Source: Glebionis coronaria (lineage: Eukaryota; Streptophyta; Magnoliopsida; Asterales; Asteraceae). Taken from it: a DNA stretch of 64,000 nucleotides. The translations under genes were made by a program, and so were the position numbers. Below are positions 1-9,157 of the stretch, piece after piece. The stretch is taken from assembly GCA_025667525.1 (NCBI GenBank), contig CM046882.1:216550592-216614591 (forward strand). The letters are read 5' to 3'. The notes below the pieces were generated by a model. It saw nothing but the letters and a program-made list of their open reading frames with translations. It was not told the DNA's origin and searched no databases. Numbering within the stretch: position 1 is the stretch's first letter; every line of letters starts with the position of its first letter.

Positions 1-1110
1 TGCTTTCCAGTTATCACAAGTTTGATTCATAAAGAATCGCACAAGTCACCTACCATGAGCTTTTTGATATTCGCTCAAGAAGGATTTCCATCTTCATTGT
101 AAATACTTTCGTATTACTCGGATGTTCAGGCAAGATCATGAAGATTTTGCGTAGGACTCTTAAGATCTTTCTTACTTTTCACAGTGTGTGAAGAAGCAAG
201 GAATAATGAAAGTGTGTCCTAATGAGATATTTGATGATCTCAAATGGCTCTAGACTCGATCGTGCATTTTGGATTTTAGTGATCGGAGGCTGGAGAGGAG
301 TGCCACCTTTTCAATACCAGTCTATTCGGAGTGAATAAACCAATAGATAATGTGTTGATCTCCGTGTGATTAAAACAAATACCTTTTGAGAGATATTTGA
401 GTTAGCTGGGAAGGGTTGTGCATTGCATCACTGGGTCCATGATGTCTTTCTTCAATACCGAGAATCATTAGCAAAAATGACCTCAATAGCATATGTATTG
501 ACCCGGTTTCTGCCTAAAGTTGTAAGGAGGGCTTCTTTCTTTACACCCTTTATCTTTACAATTCTTTTTCATTCTTCAACCCCTTCAATGCTTACCAATA
601 CGTCATCACTAGCACCTTGTTGTGATTGTTCCAGTGCTAACTTAAGTACTTGGTCGGCATTCAGCTACGTTCACAATCTTTCTCCATCTTTCCTAAGGAC
701 TACTATTTCTAGCTATGGAATGTCCTTGGGAAGATTCCTTCGGTTCTAGAGAAATCATTGGACTTTAACCTATCCTACCATCCTTATGTCACCACAATCT
801 TCACCGTCGTGAATAGAGATGTTTTGGGTAAGTGTATGTCACCATGAAATCCATTTTTAAAGTGCAAATCCATTTTGCTCCCCCTTAACATATGCTACGA
901 TATTCGAAAACATTTCGCACATGTCGGGATGAGCTAACACGTTAAGTCAAACCATTTGTGATTGATCATTTCCCATATTAAATCACATTTTCTCCCCCAT
1001 ATTAAAAATATTAACCCAATCGATGTTTTTAATATCAATTGATTTAATAGCATTTTAAGAAAATTTGGGAAGAAAAATGCAAGTCCAATTATCTTCATGA
1101 ATTACACAAG
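1..1110. other. Gene-poor stretch, decayed retroelement DNA
   Basis: No gene could be supported here. A 108-codon open frame on the plus strand (423-749) shows no recognisable domain. On the minus strand three polypurine tracts occur (complements of 877-886, 991-999 and 1110-1120; core AGGGGGAG), which resemble the polypurine tracts that precede 3' LTRs of copia elements. They suggest this is the 3' part of minus-sense element D, but no LTR copy matching 7191-7533 is seen, so the 3' LTR is outside the window or lost. Confidence 0.4.
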
Positions 1111-1387
1111 CTCCCCCTCAAATTAATGAGGGTGTGTTGAAACGTAAAATAAATACCTTTTAAACACAAGTGTAAGGTATTTATCACGTGCAAAGATCAT
1201 ATATGATAATGAATTCACAAGATTAATAATGTACGAGGTAGGACCTGAATGATGGAGAACATCATATGAGAGATTCACATGGTTCTTGTTCACGAATGTT
1301 GGTCTCCTCGTCACGTTCCCGAGAAAATTAATTCCCGTTGTTGAGTCAAAGCTTTCCGGTGAAATGCTTGACTTGATTATGAAAAGC

Positions 1388-2481
1388 GGGTTGCAGTCAG
1401 AAATAACTACAAGCCATTTAGAGCATGTTTTAAATCTTTTAAACTTCTGCTCGAACTTTATTTACAACCCCGTGTCATTATTGAATGACATTTCTAGGTT
1501 CGTAAATATTATCGATTCCAGAAGACATGCTCGTTTTATCAAAACGTTTTTGAACACACAATTTTGAAAGATTTAGAAAAACCTTTTGAGAAATTCTCGA
1601 AAAATTGTGTTCAAAGTTTTGAAAAACAATTACTTGAGCTTAAGATGTTGAATATCTTAAAAGCGAGCTCAAGTCCGAGAAGTTGTGAACTTTCCGTTGT
1701 TAAGGATAAGTTACCATCGGCGATAAACTTTCCTTTTATCTGAAGGACGAGTCCTAAGCTGACATTTACTTAGAAGTCGTTTTTCATGAGCTTGAAAACT
1801 TTGACTGTTTTAACGGAAAGCTCATGACCGAGAAAGGTTAATTTCTCGTTGTGAAGAAAAGTTCTCTTATTTAAAAGATACACTTTCCTTTCTGAGCTTA
1901 AAACTTCGAATGTTTTAATACAAGCTCATGACCGAGAAAGGTGAATTTCTCGTTAAGAGGATAAGTTATCATAAAAGATAATCTTTCCTTTATTTTAAGT
2001 TCGAGTTACAGTCTGACATTTAACTGTAAGTCATATACACGAGCTTAAAACCTTTGAATGGTTTTAATGTAAGCTCGTGTCCGAAAAAATTTAATTTCTC
2101 GTTATAAGGATAAGTTTATCATCGGCGATAAACTTTCCTGCCTTTGAAGCACGGGTTACCATCTGATATTTAATGATAAGCCATTTACACGAGCTTAAAA
2201 CCTTTGAATGGTTTTAGGGTAAGCTCGTGTCCAAGAAAACTTAATTTCTTGTTAAGAGGGTAAGTTATCGTGCGTGGATAAACTTCCCTGTCTCTGAAGT
2301 CCGGGTCGTCGTCTGTCATTTAACGAGGAGCCATTATGCATGAGCTTAAAAACTTGGAATGTTTTTTATATAAGCTCATGCCCGAGAAAAATGAATTTCT
2401 CGTTTTTAGGATAAGTCATCATCGGGATGAACTTTCCTTTCTTTGAGGATCGAGTTACAGTCTGTTATGTGACTGTAAGTC
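1388..2481 (-). repeat. Tandem array of covarying stem-loops (about seven units)
   Basis: Each unit of about 106-152 bp carries up to four hairpins in fixed order. H1 is GAGCTT...AAGCTC around a TTTGAAT-like loop: 1421-1452, 1632-1674, 1785-1826, 1894-1927, 2038-2079, 2188-2229, 2339-2380. H2 is CGAGAAA...TTTCTCG: 1676-1696, 1829-1848, 1933-1952, 2082-2101, 2232-2251, 2383-2402. H3 is GGATAAGTTTATC...GATAAACTTTCC: 1704-1733, about 1853-1887, 1959-1988, 2108-2138, 2258-2288, 2409-2437. H4 has a CTGACATTTA-like loop: 1388-1415, 1747-1780, 2003-2032, 2153-2182, 2303-2332, 2452-2481. Stems change on both arms while pairing is kept: TTACAGT/ACTGTAA, CTAAG/CTTAG and TCGTCGT/ACGAGGA in H4; CATGAG/CTCATG versus CACGAG/CTCGTG in H1; GGA/TCC versus GGG/CCC in H3. 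The array starts about 50 bp beyond the stop of the ORF at 2534-4699 and lies in its 3' UTR position. Strand is inferred from the wobble pattern. Confidence 0.85.
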
Positions 2482-2533
2482 CTTGTATTGCAGCTTAACC
2501 ATGAATCCCCTGAGATACTAGTTTCTCTGATAT

Positions 2534-4699
2534 CTACTTCTTCAGCAACCAAACTCTGAGAGTGTCCTTAGTTGAACGGTATACAACGATTGGACCGCTT
2601 CGTTCTTTTGGAACATCAACTTTGGTACCTGCATTCTCATTAGGAGTTTGTATACTTTTGCATGGGTTAGAGATATCTATTTTAGAAGCACGTGGGGGTT
2701 CACGGTTTTCTTTTCTTGTGTCAGAGGTGGCCTGAGGGGATGATTCACTTGTCTTAGTTGGCAAACGTTTCCTTTTATAGAAAATCTTAAGTTCAGGCTT
2801 AAGTGATGTATCATCCTTTGCAATTTCCTCCCTAGTAGTCTTCGTAGAATCAGAGGCTATCCTAGTTAAAGGGCACTCGTTTCCTACAAGAGTGAAAGTT
2901 CTACCAGTGGGGCGCCACATCTTACCAAAGGGTTTGATTTTAGCTACCCACTGGGATTTAAGTCTAGCACGGGAGTTCACCTCATTAAGCAATTTTTTGA
3001 TACAAGCATCATGATTTGCCGTAAAGACACATTTTCTACATGTTTTACAGGTAGCATATTTAATGTCCGAGTAAGATCTAGAATCCCTAGATGATTGATT
3101 GATGCTCCTAGGATTGGACATGCTACGGTTAGCAGTGTTGGGTAAACTAGAAGGCATCTGACTAGGTTTGGAATTCCTATCTCTTACATGTGTCTTTTGC
3201 TTAGCTTCCCTAAGATCAGATTCATGGCAAACGTCATTTGAACTAGTTCTAGACGTGGTCTTGGTATTTTTAGGGAAACTAGAGGCAATCATATGATTTG
3301 GTCTTGCTAAAGCTGGAGTGATCACATTGGGCCTAGTTGCTGGAGTGACTGGTCTAATAAGATGAACCAAATCAACTTGGGAGGCAAACCGCGGTCTCGA
3401 GGATTGTGGTCGCTCGGATCTAAATGCAGTAGGTTGTCTGACAAACGGTTGTCTAACGAACTGATTTGTAGGCGGTTTCCCCAAGATTGATGGTTTTTCA
3501 AGCTTAGTGTCCACACTAGGTGCTCTAGTTTTCCTTAACTCGTTTTTCAACGCAGCTATAGCAAAAACCTTTTCCTGTAATTGGGCCTTTAATGTTTCAT
3601 TTTCTGTGAGCAAGTTATCTTGGGATGCCAACTTAGATTCAAGCAGTTGAATTTGTTTCAAAAGATTATCCTTTTCAGCTTTAGAATCTAGAACAGTTTG
3701 ATCCAATTTTCTTTCAAGAACAACGTTTGACTTTTCAAGTTTTTCAAAGTATGTTTCAAATTTATCCGTTTTCTTAGAAAATTCAAGTTTGGCATCCTCA
3801 AGATCTTTTGATTGCCGAGCTACGATCGTTTCGAGCTCTTTAATCTTGGAATCAGAATCAGTTAACGAGGCAGTTATAAAGCATTTATCATGATGAACTA
3901 TAGCATTTTGAACACTTTCTCCCCCATTATGACTCACATCGGATGAATCATAAGTGGTATTTCTATCACTCTTGTCCATCCCATGTTTGTCATAATTAGG
4001 TTCAGAATGCTCAATATGCGGCATGTCATCAGCATATACATCATAACCAACATCACATTGTACCATGTTTGCAGGCTCTTCGTCATAAATGGGTAAGGTG
4101 TCATCAAGAGAAATCTCGTGAACATTCCCCGACGTGCCACTGATATCAGGTAGTCCTCCTGATTCCGTGCTCTTAGCATCGATAGGCTCCAAGTTTTCAA
4201 CCGTATGACCAGTTTCCTCTTGCATCGAAGAGTCTTGCACTCCATTATCATACCCTTGCTGAAGTCGAGATATTTCATAAATCGAAGACGAGACCGATGA
4301 CATGAGTTTCAAAATTGTATCACGGAAAACTCGAAGCTCGGTATGTGTATCTCGAAGAAATGATTGGCAAATCACAGAACTTTCAGGCTTAATGATATTG
4401 AATTGGAGGAAAGGCGTAAGTTGTGTCACAAGATCCTTATAGGCAAGTGCCGATGCAGAGTGATTAAAGTTTCCATGGTTGAGTTGCTCTGCTAGTTCGG
4501 TCAAAGTGGTGAAAATTGAGTCGATGAATATATGACGATCTTGTCCAAAGATTGTCACAAATTCACTCCCTCCTTGAAGCCGAGAAAGAGTAACTAGATG
4601 ATATTGAAGCATTTGAAATGAATTTATACCACTTTCCCTAGCTTTGTCGTGCATTCGATGCAAGTCTCCCTCTTTAAGTGTCGACTTTAACGATTCCAT
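2534..4699 (-). CDS. 721-residue copia gag/pol-linker-like protein of element D
   Basis: An uninterrupted 721-codon frame, unusual among the decayed frames around it. Residues 1-150 resemble no family I know. About 150-270 is acidic and low complexity. About 276-390 is a long predicted coiled coil (heptad-like Leu/Lys/Glu). About 390-540 is basic, Ser/Pro/Arg rich. About 545-560 holds a Cys/His cluster, CKTCRKC followed by NHDAC, and near 595 comes KMWRPTGRTFTLVG then PLTRI. I recall this Cys cluster plus WRPTGR block from the stretch between the gag zinc knuckle and protease of daisy-family copia polyproteins. No capsid, protease, integrase or reverse transcriptase is present. The start was taken as the first ATG, 37 bp or so after a stop-containing leader. 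It may be a non-autonomous element protein; host domestication cannot be excluded. The hairpin array lies directly downstream in the same sense. Confidence 0.6.
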   Translation of the reverse strand: MESLKSTLKEGDLHRMHDKARESGINSFQMLQYHLVTLSRLQGGSEFVTIFGQDRHIFIDSIFTTLTELAEQLNHGNFNHSASALAYKDLVTQLTPFLQFNIIKPESSVICQSFLRDTHTELRVFRDTILKLMSSVSSSIYEISRLQQGYDNGVQDSSMQEETGHTVENLEPIDAKSTESGGLPDISGTSGNVHEISLDDTLPIYDEEPANMVQCDVGYDVYADDMPHIEHSEPNYDKHGMDKSDRNTTYDSSDVSHNGGESVQNAIVHHDKCFITASLTDSDSKIKELETIVARQSKDLEDAKLEFSKKTDKFETYFEKLEKSNVVLERKLDQTVLDSKAEKDNLLKQIQLLESKLASQDNLLTENETLKAQLQEKVFAIAALKNELRKTRAPSVDTKLEKPSILGKPPTNQFVRQPFVRQPTAFRSERPQSSRPRFASQVDLVHLIRPVTPATRPNVITPALARPNHMIASSFPKNTKTTSRTSSNDVCHESDLREAKQKTHVRDRNSKPSQMPSSLPNTANRSMSNPRSINQSSRDSRSYSDIKYATCKTCRKCVFTANHDACIKKLLNEVNSRARLKSQWVAKIKPFGKMWRPTGRTFTLVGNECPLTRIASDSTKTTREEIAKDDTSLKPELKIFYKRKRLPTKTSESSPQATSDTRKENREPPRASKIDISNPCKSIQTPNENAGTKVDVPKERSGPIVVYRSTKDTLRVWLLKK

Positions 4700-5179
4700 T
4701 GAAAATCGAGGAAAAATGATGTGGATGTTGTGGTTTTCAGGATTTTACAGTTCGATTCGGCTCAAACGATTATGAACTAAACCCGATCCAAAATCCCGGC
4801 ACGTTGACTCGTTACTTTTGTCTTCAAATCCGGCCACAAAACTTTTAACCCGTCACTATAACTCGTCACTATAACCCGTCAAAAATTTTTCACGGTAACG
4901 TTAAAAAATACCCGCCTTAACACGATTTGCCAAAAAAAATAAATAAACTTTTAAAATTAACTTTTAAAATCTAAAAAATATAACAAAATAAACTTGAATA
5001 AAAAAAAATCTTACTTAATTAAAAAAAAATAAACTTGAAAATATGAAAATATATAAGAAAAATTATTTTAAATAAGAAAACTTTACTTAACTAAAATAAA
5101 GTAAACATGGAATAAATAAATAAAAAAAAAATCAAAGATTAAAAATATTTAAGATTTAAAAAAAATAAAACGAGGCCCT
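4700..5179. other. AT-rich spacer, no gene seen
   Basis: Leader of element D on the minus strand. It is dominated by A/T runs such as AATAAACTTG and AAAAAAAT, with no open frame of note and no recognisable repeat unit. Confidence 0.5.
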
Positions 5180-5700
5180 TTGTTTGCTCCGCCCCTATAT
5201 TAGCGCAGTCACCCAAAATATTATTTTTAAATTAGCACAAAAGAAGACGTGGCTAGATAATTATTACTAAAAAAACAACACGTGGCTATCTTGTTAACCA
5301 CTCACCCGAACTTTGTTTTGTCCGCCCAATATACTTAAACCCGTTTATTTCTTTCTCTCTCCTCAAATCTATCACAAAACTCACAACTCATTTATCTCTC
5401 TCCTTCGGCTGACTTCTTCTCTCTCCCACCTAAATCTAATCTCTCTTTCTCCTCACAAGAAAAACACCTCCAAAATCTCTGATAAATGGAACGACCGCAT
5501 ACCCTCCCCTAAATCTCAACATCTAATAAATCAAGCAATCCCAGTTGAGTGTGTTGCAAAACACGCCGCCCCTTGTATAAGATTCATCTCAATCCATTTT
5601 AATGGAAGATATATACCTCTATAAGACAAGACGTTGGCTTCAAGATCTTGTAAAGATCTCAGGTAGGTATTTGTCTTAAGTTTTTGAGTCTCTCTCTCTT
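5180..5700 (+). promoter_or_regulatory. Plant-promoter-like segment with 5' UTR and splice donor on plus strand
   Basis: The plus strand reads like a cellular plant promoter: two ACGTGGCTA elements with the G-box core ACGTG (about 5250 and 5279), an AT-rich box CAATATACTTAAA (5327-5339), then a pyrimidine-rich CT leader (5345-5470) typical of plant 5' UTRs. A short frame starts with ATG at 5486 but stops after eight codons. A good 5' splice site, CAG/GTAGGT, sits at 5659-5666. No downstream exon was recognised. It lies antisense inside the leader of minus-sense element D, so it may be a captured host fragment or an antisense promoter. This is inference from sequence appearance only. Confidence 0.35.
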
Positions 5701-5839
5701 CTGTAGTGTCGTTCTTTGTGAGTTTTAGGATGAGTGTGTGGGGTTCTTGGTCAGTTTTTAAATAAAGGTGAGGTTGGGTAGGGGTTGTTTACTGGGTCTG
5801 TGAAGATGTGTGAGTTTGGTTTGGGTTTGGTGATCTTTT

Positions 5840-6180
5840 GGTCTCAGTCGAGAGTCGGTGTGACAAGGGTGAGTGTTGGTGTGAGTGTGTCGAGAGAAGA
5901 TGGGTCGAGAGGGTGTCGGTGAGATTGTCAGTCGAGGGAGTAAGGTGAGGGAGTTTGGGGATGGGTCGAGAGTATTGGTTGTTGGGTAAGAGAGTCGAGT
6001 CTGAGTCTTATCGAATGTTGAGGTGTTCGAGAGGGTGTGAGTCGGGAGAGGGTGTGAGACGGTTTGGGATGGGTGTGAGTCGAGAAAAGGTTTCGAGAGT
6101 TTGTGAGGTGAGGGGTCGAGTCAGGGACAATGGGTCGAGTCCTGTTGTTGCGGTTACGAGTTTTTGAGTCGAGTTGTGTT
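5840..6180. repeat. GTCGAG-rich low-complexity stretch
   Basis: About ten copies of GTCGAG (often GGGTCGAG or GAGTCGAG) are scattered in a G/T-rich plus strand. Overlapping open frames on both strands here (about 70-86 codons) are repeat-driven and I do not call them genes. Confidence 0.6.
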
Positions 6181-6263
6181 TGATTCAAAATGGGAGTCTA
6201 TTTCGAGGGAATGAGTCTTTGTGAAAGACGAGGATATGCCCGTTATGTTTGAATGGGCTTCAT

Positions 6264-6510
6264 TCGGAAGAGTTCCGAATCGGAACTTTTTTCTTGATCC
6301 GGAAGTTCTTGGTTCGGAAGTTCTTGATCCGGAACTTCTTGATCCGGAACTTTTGGCTTGATCCGGAAGTTCTTGGTTCGGAAGTTCTTGATCCGGAACT
6401 TCTTGATCCGGAACTTCTTGTCTTCACCCGGAACTTTTACTTCACTCGGAAGTTTTGTTCACTCGGAACATTTTTTGTTCATCCGGAACTCTTGTATTTG
6501 ATTCGGAACT
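6264..6510. repeat. TCCGGAA/TTCGGAA short-motif repeat in leader of element D
   Basis: About fourteen copies of a 15-17 bp unit with core TTGATCCGGAAC (variants GGTTCGGAAG, CACTCGGAAC). A block of four units is itself duplicated (about 6290-6350 and 6355-6415). TCCGGA is palindromic. The same core recurs in element E at 33370-33900, in a different unit design. Confidence 0.8.
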
Positions 6511-7174
6511 TTTGGGTATGACAGATTTGATGGGACTGAGATGGACAGAAACAATGGACCAGAAACTTTGGACAGTTGACCAAATAGGTAGTTTGACCAA
6601 AAAATTAAGAAAAATCCAAAAGAAAAATGATAACTGATTAAAAAAAAAAAAACTGATAACTGATAACTTGATTAAAAAAAAAAAAAAAAAAAAAAACTGA
6701 TAACTAAAAACTTGACCAAAAAAGAAAACGGATAAACGAAAAAGCAATAATAGGACGCAACTGATTAAAAAAAATATTTAAATAAAAAATAAAATTGATA
6801 AAACTAAAAAAAATTTAGAAATTGATAAACTTGATAAAAATTTAGAGATTTATAAAATTGATAAAATTGATACAAACTTTTTATAAAAAACTACAAAATT
6901 AAAAAGAGAAAAACAAAAACTTTTATAAAAAAAAACACCAACTTTTTGATAAACACAAACTTTTTAAGGTTTTATATAAGAAAAATTTGATTTTTATATA
7001 AAAATTTGTGATTTTTTTATCTAAAAAGTAAGTAGATTTGAAGATTTGATGTGATTTAACACAAAAAACACAAACTTTTTATAAAAAATACAAACTTTTT
7101 AAAGTTTAAGCATGATTAAATCAAAACCCACCAAAATCAAACAAAATAAAAGAAGAATAAACCAAACTAACCAT
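6511..7174. other. A-rich leader sequence, no gene seen
   Basis: Runs of A (up to about 22, near 6675-6696) with repeated AACTGATAACTGATAAC-like and CAAACTTTTTATAAAAA words. It lies between the primer-binding site of D and the TCCGGAA repeat. Confidence 0.5.
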
Positions 7175-7189
7175 GGCTCTTGATACCAA
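7175..7189 (-). other. Primer-binding site of element D
   Basis: On the minus strand this reads TTGGTATCAAGAGCC, beginning one base after the LTR end. It is a variant of the initiator-Met tRNA complement TGGTATCAGAGC. This orientation shows the LTR to the right is the 5' LTR of a minus-sense element extending leftwards. Confidence 0.75.
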
Positions 7190-7190
7190 T

Positions 7191-7533
7191 TGAAGGTCTA
7201 CGTAATTAATGGCCTATTCTATATCATGGATTTGGTGGATTAAGTTGGTTGATTGATTGATTATTAAAGAAGAAATGAAGGAATGAGATAAGGAATTAGA
7301 GAGAGAAAGGAGAGAAAAGGGGAAATGTAGAGAGAGAAAGAAAAGATGAATAATGATTAAGTGAAAATGGTAATCAACAACCCCCTCCTAACATGCTAGG
7401 AGGGGTTATATATAGCCCACCCTACATGTGGGCTATATGGACTATACAATAATTAAATAGATCACGAGCCCATTACATAATTATCGTTGGAGCGACCGAT
7501 CCTTCATAAATACGTAAAAACGTATTTCTAACA
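7191..7533 (-). repeat. 5' LTR of element D (343 bp)
   Basis: On the minus strand it begins TGTTAGAAATACG and ends ACCTTCA, followed by the primer-binding site. Two perfect hairpins flank the TATA box: CCCCTCCTA/TAGGAGGGG (7382-7405) and an 11-bp stem ATATAGCCCAC/GTGGGCTATAT (7410-7438), with minus-strand TATATATAA between them. The U3 start is related to the LTR at 37059-37389, otherwise diverged. A second copy was not found in the window. Confidence 0.7.
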
Positions 7534-8632
7534 ACTTTCTAGCTTCAATTATAGGAACTTGCGAAAAGTTCTTGTTCTTAACCGGTAAGAGTTAAGACTT
7601 TTGCGTTTTAAAGCTCCCTATATAAAAGCCTAGCAAAAATTGACTTAAACACGTTAAGGATACTAGCTAGAGTAAACTTGGATAAGTAAACTCTGGTTGA
7701 GTCAAAAGATTCACAAAGTTGAAAAATTAAAACCACTTTATTAAAATTTATTCTAGCAAAGAAAGTAAATAACTATACAAAAATAAAAACAACTAGGCCA
7801 AAATAGATAAAAAAATTTGAAAAATGTCGAAAAATCAATTTTTCGGTTAAAATGAGGACAAATACAAGGAAAAGCCCACTTAACTTCGATAGAAGTCCCT
7901 CTATACTTAATATAAACATTGTCCTCAATGTTTAAGCATGTGGAAGTAACCTCCCCTACACTTAGGACATTGTGCACTTTGTTTAAATCTTGCTAAGGAA
8001 GAGACAACTAAAGTGATTTCTATTTTAATATTGAAGAATATAAAATAGAAAATCAAAAGAGTTTAAGATAGAACCGGGAAGACGGCTACACGGAATCACA
8101 GGTTGTCAAAAGTCATCAAGAATGGATCTTTGATAGCTCAAATCCCTGCACATGATGAGAAAGAAAACAACAAACACATACTAGTGTCTCCCCCTACACT
8201 TATTATAAAAACAAATAAAAAGGATAGATACTACGGGTTGCCTCTCGAGAAGCACTTGTTTTTGTTAACCGAGTCGTGAGCCTGACTCGACCTTGATTAG
8301 CATGGGAGAAACCTTGAAGAACATCTACCGGGATCAAATACATGGTTTTCATCCATCAAGTAGCACAAGCTTAAGGCGAACAAGGCAAGCCAAAGAAGAG
8401 TAGGCAAGGTTCCCTTAAGCAGTTGTTGAGCACGGTGGTAGCAAGGGTGATGAGGTGAAAGCATATCTCTCCATTGTTTCCAAAACAAATTCCTTTTATT
8501 TCATCAGATGGATACTGAGATGGCTTGAAAATTTCAATACCAGGATCGAACACCTATTCCTTTAGGGGAAAATAACACTCAGGCTTAGTAAACCTTGAAG
8601 AGGATCCGCTCATAAATCATACAATCTCATCA
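7534..8632 (-). other. Non-coding 3' region of Athila-like element E
   Basis: No gene. Minus-strand polypurine tracts with AGTGTAGGGGAGG (near 7950-7965) and AGTGTAGGGGGAGA (near 8190-8205) and the phrase GGGTTGCCTCTCGAGAAGC (from 8235, plus strand) are of the kind I recall downstream of gag-pol in Athila-type gypsy elements. Short open frames here (60-110 codons) are shadows. The segment is cut at 7533/7534 by element D, so the 3' LTR of E is not visible. Confidence 0.45.
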
Positions 8633-9118
8633 TCAGAGGGTGGATAGAGAGGTGTCAAGACATAGGTACTGCGGAGAATCATTCTCATTTGGGAAGTAAG
8701 TGTTGAGAAAAGTAGCAAAGTCTTCCTCAAATGAGTAGTCATCCAAAGTAGGATCAAGTATTGTTGGCAGAGGATCTTCATCAAAAGTAGGTGCAAGGTC
8801 ATCATGTGAAGAATCACTCGAAAGAGTATCAACATCATCAAAGTCATCATAAGTTGGCATGTCTGGATACTCTGAAACAAAATTATCATAATCATCTCCA
8901 TCGGAACTAGAATCATCATCATAATCATCATAGATCGGTGGAGAATCATAAATTGGTGGAGGATCTAAATTGGAGAGAGAGTCATCCACATGATCTTGGA
9001 ATAGTGGAGTATCATAGCAAGAATCGAAAAGAGGATTGTTGTAGACGACAAAATCATCAAGCACATTAATCATATTCGATGATTCTCTTCCATTGGGTTT
9101 GGTTGTGATCTTCCCCAT
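8633..9118 (-). CDS. Acidic 161-residue tail of the Athila-like gag-pro frame
   Basis: Open frame rich in Asp, Ser, Pro and Tyr, with DDYDDDSSSDGDDYD-like stretches and no catalytic motif. It is in line with the preceding protease frame: upstream of its ATG the frame reads LRVGNEAQVFK, the sequence that normally follows the Athila protease, with one stop in between (9156-9158). In intact Athila polyproteins this position leads into reverse transcriptase; here it runs into an acidic tail and stops, and no reverse transcriptase, RNase H or integrase is found. It may therefore be the real C-terminus of a non-autonomous gag-pro product. Function unknown. Confidence 0.45.
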   Translation of the reverse strand: MGKITTKPNGRESSNMINVLDDFVVYNNPLFDSCYDTPLFQDHVDDSLSNLDPPPIYDSPPIYDDYDDDSSSDGDDYDNFVSEYPDMPTYDDFDDVDTLSSDSSHDDLAPTFDEDPLPTILDPTLDDYSFEEDFATFLNTYFPNENDSPQYLCLDTSLSTL

Positions 9119-9157
9119 TTTAAATACTTGTGCTTCATTCCCGACTCTTAAGATTAA

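Noticed and set aside
423..749. 108-codon open frame on plus strand
   Set aside because: No domain, low-complexity composition, and surrounding element sense appears to be minus.
1286..1567. 93-codon open frame on plus strand
   Set aside because: It overlaps hairpins H4 (1388-1415) and H1 (1421-1452) of the structured array and has no recognisable domain; likely a shadow.
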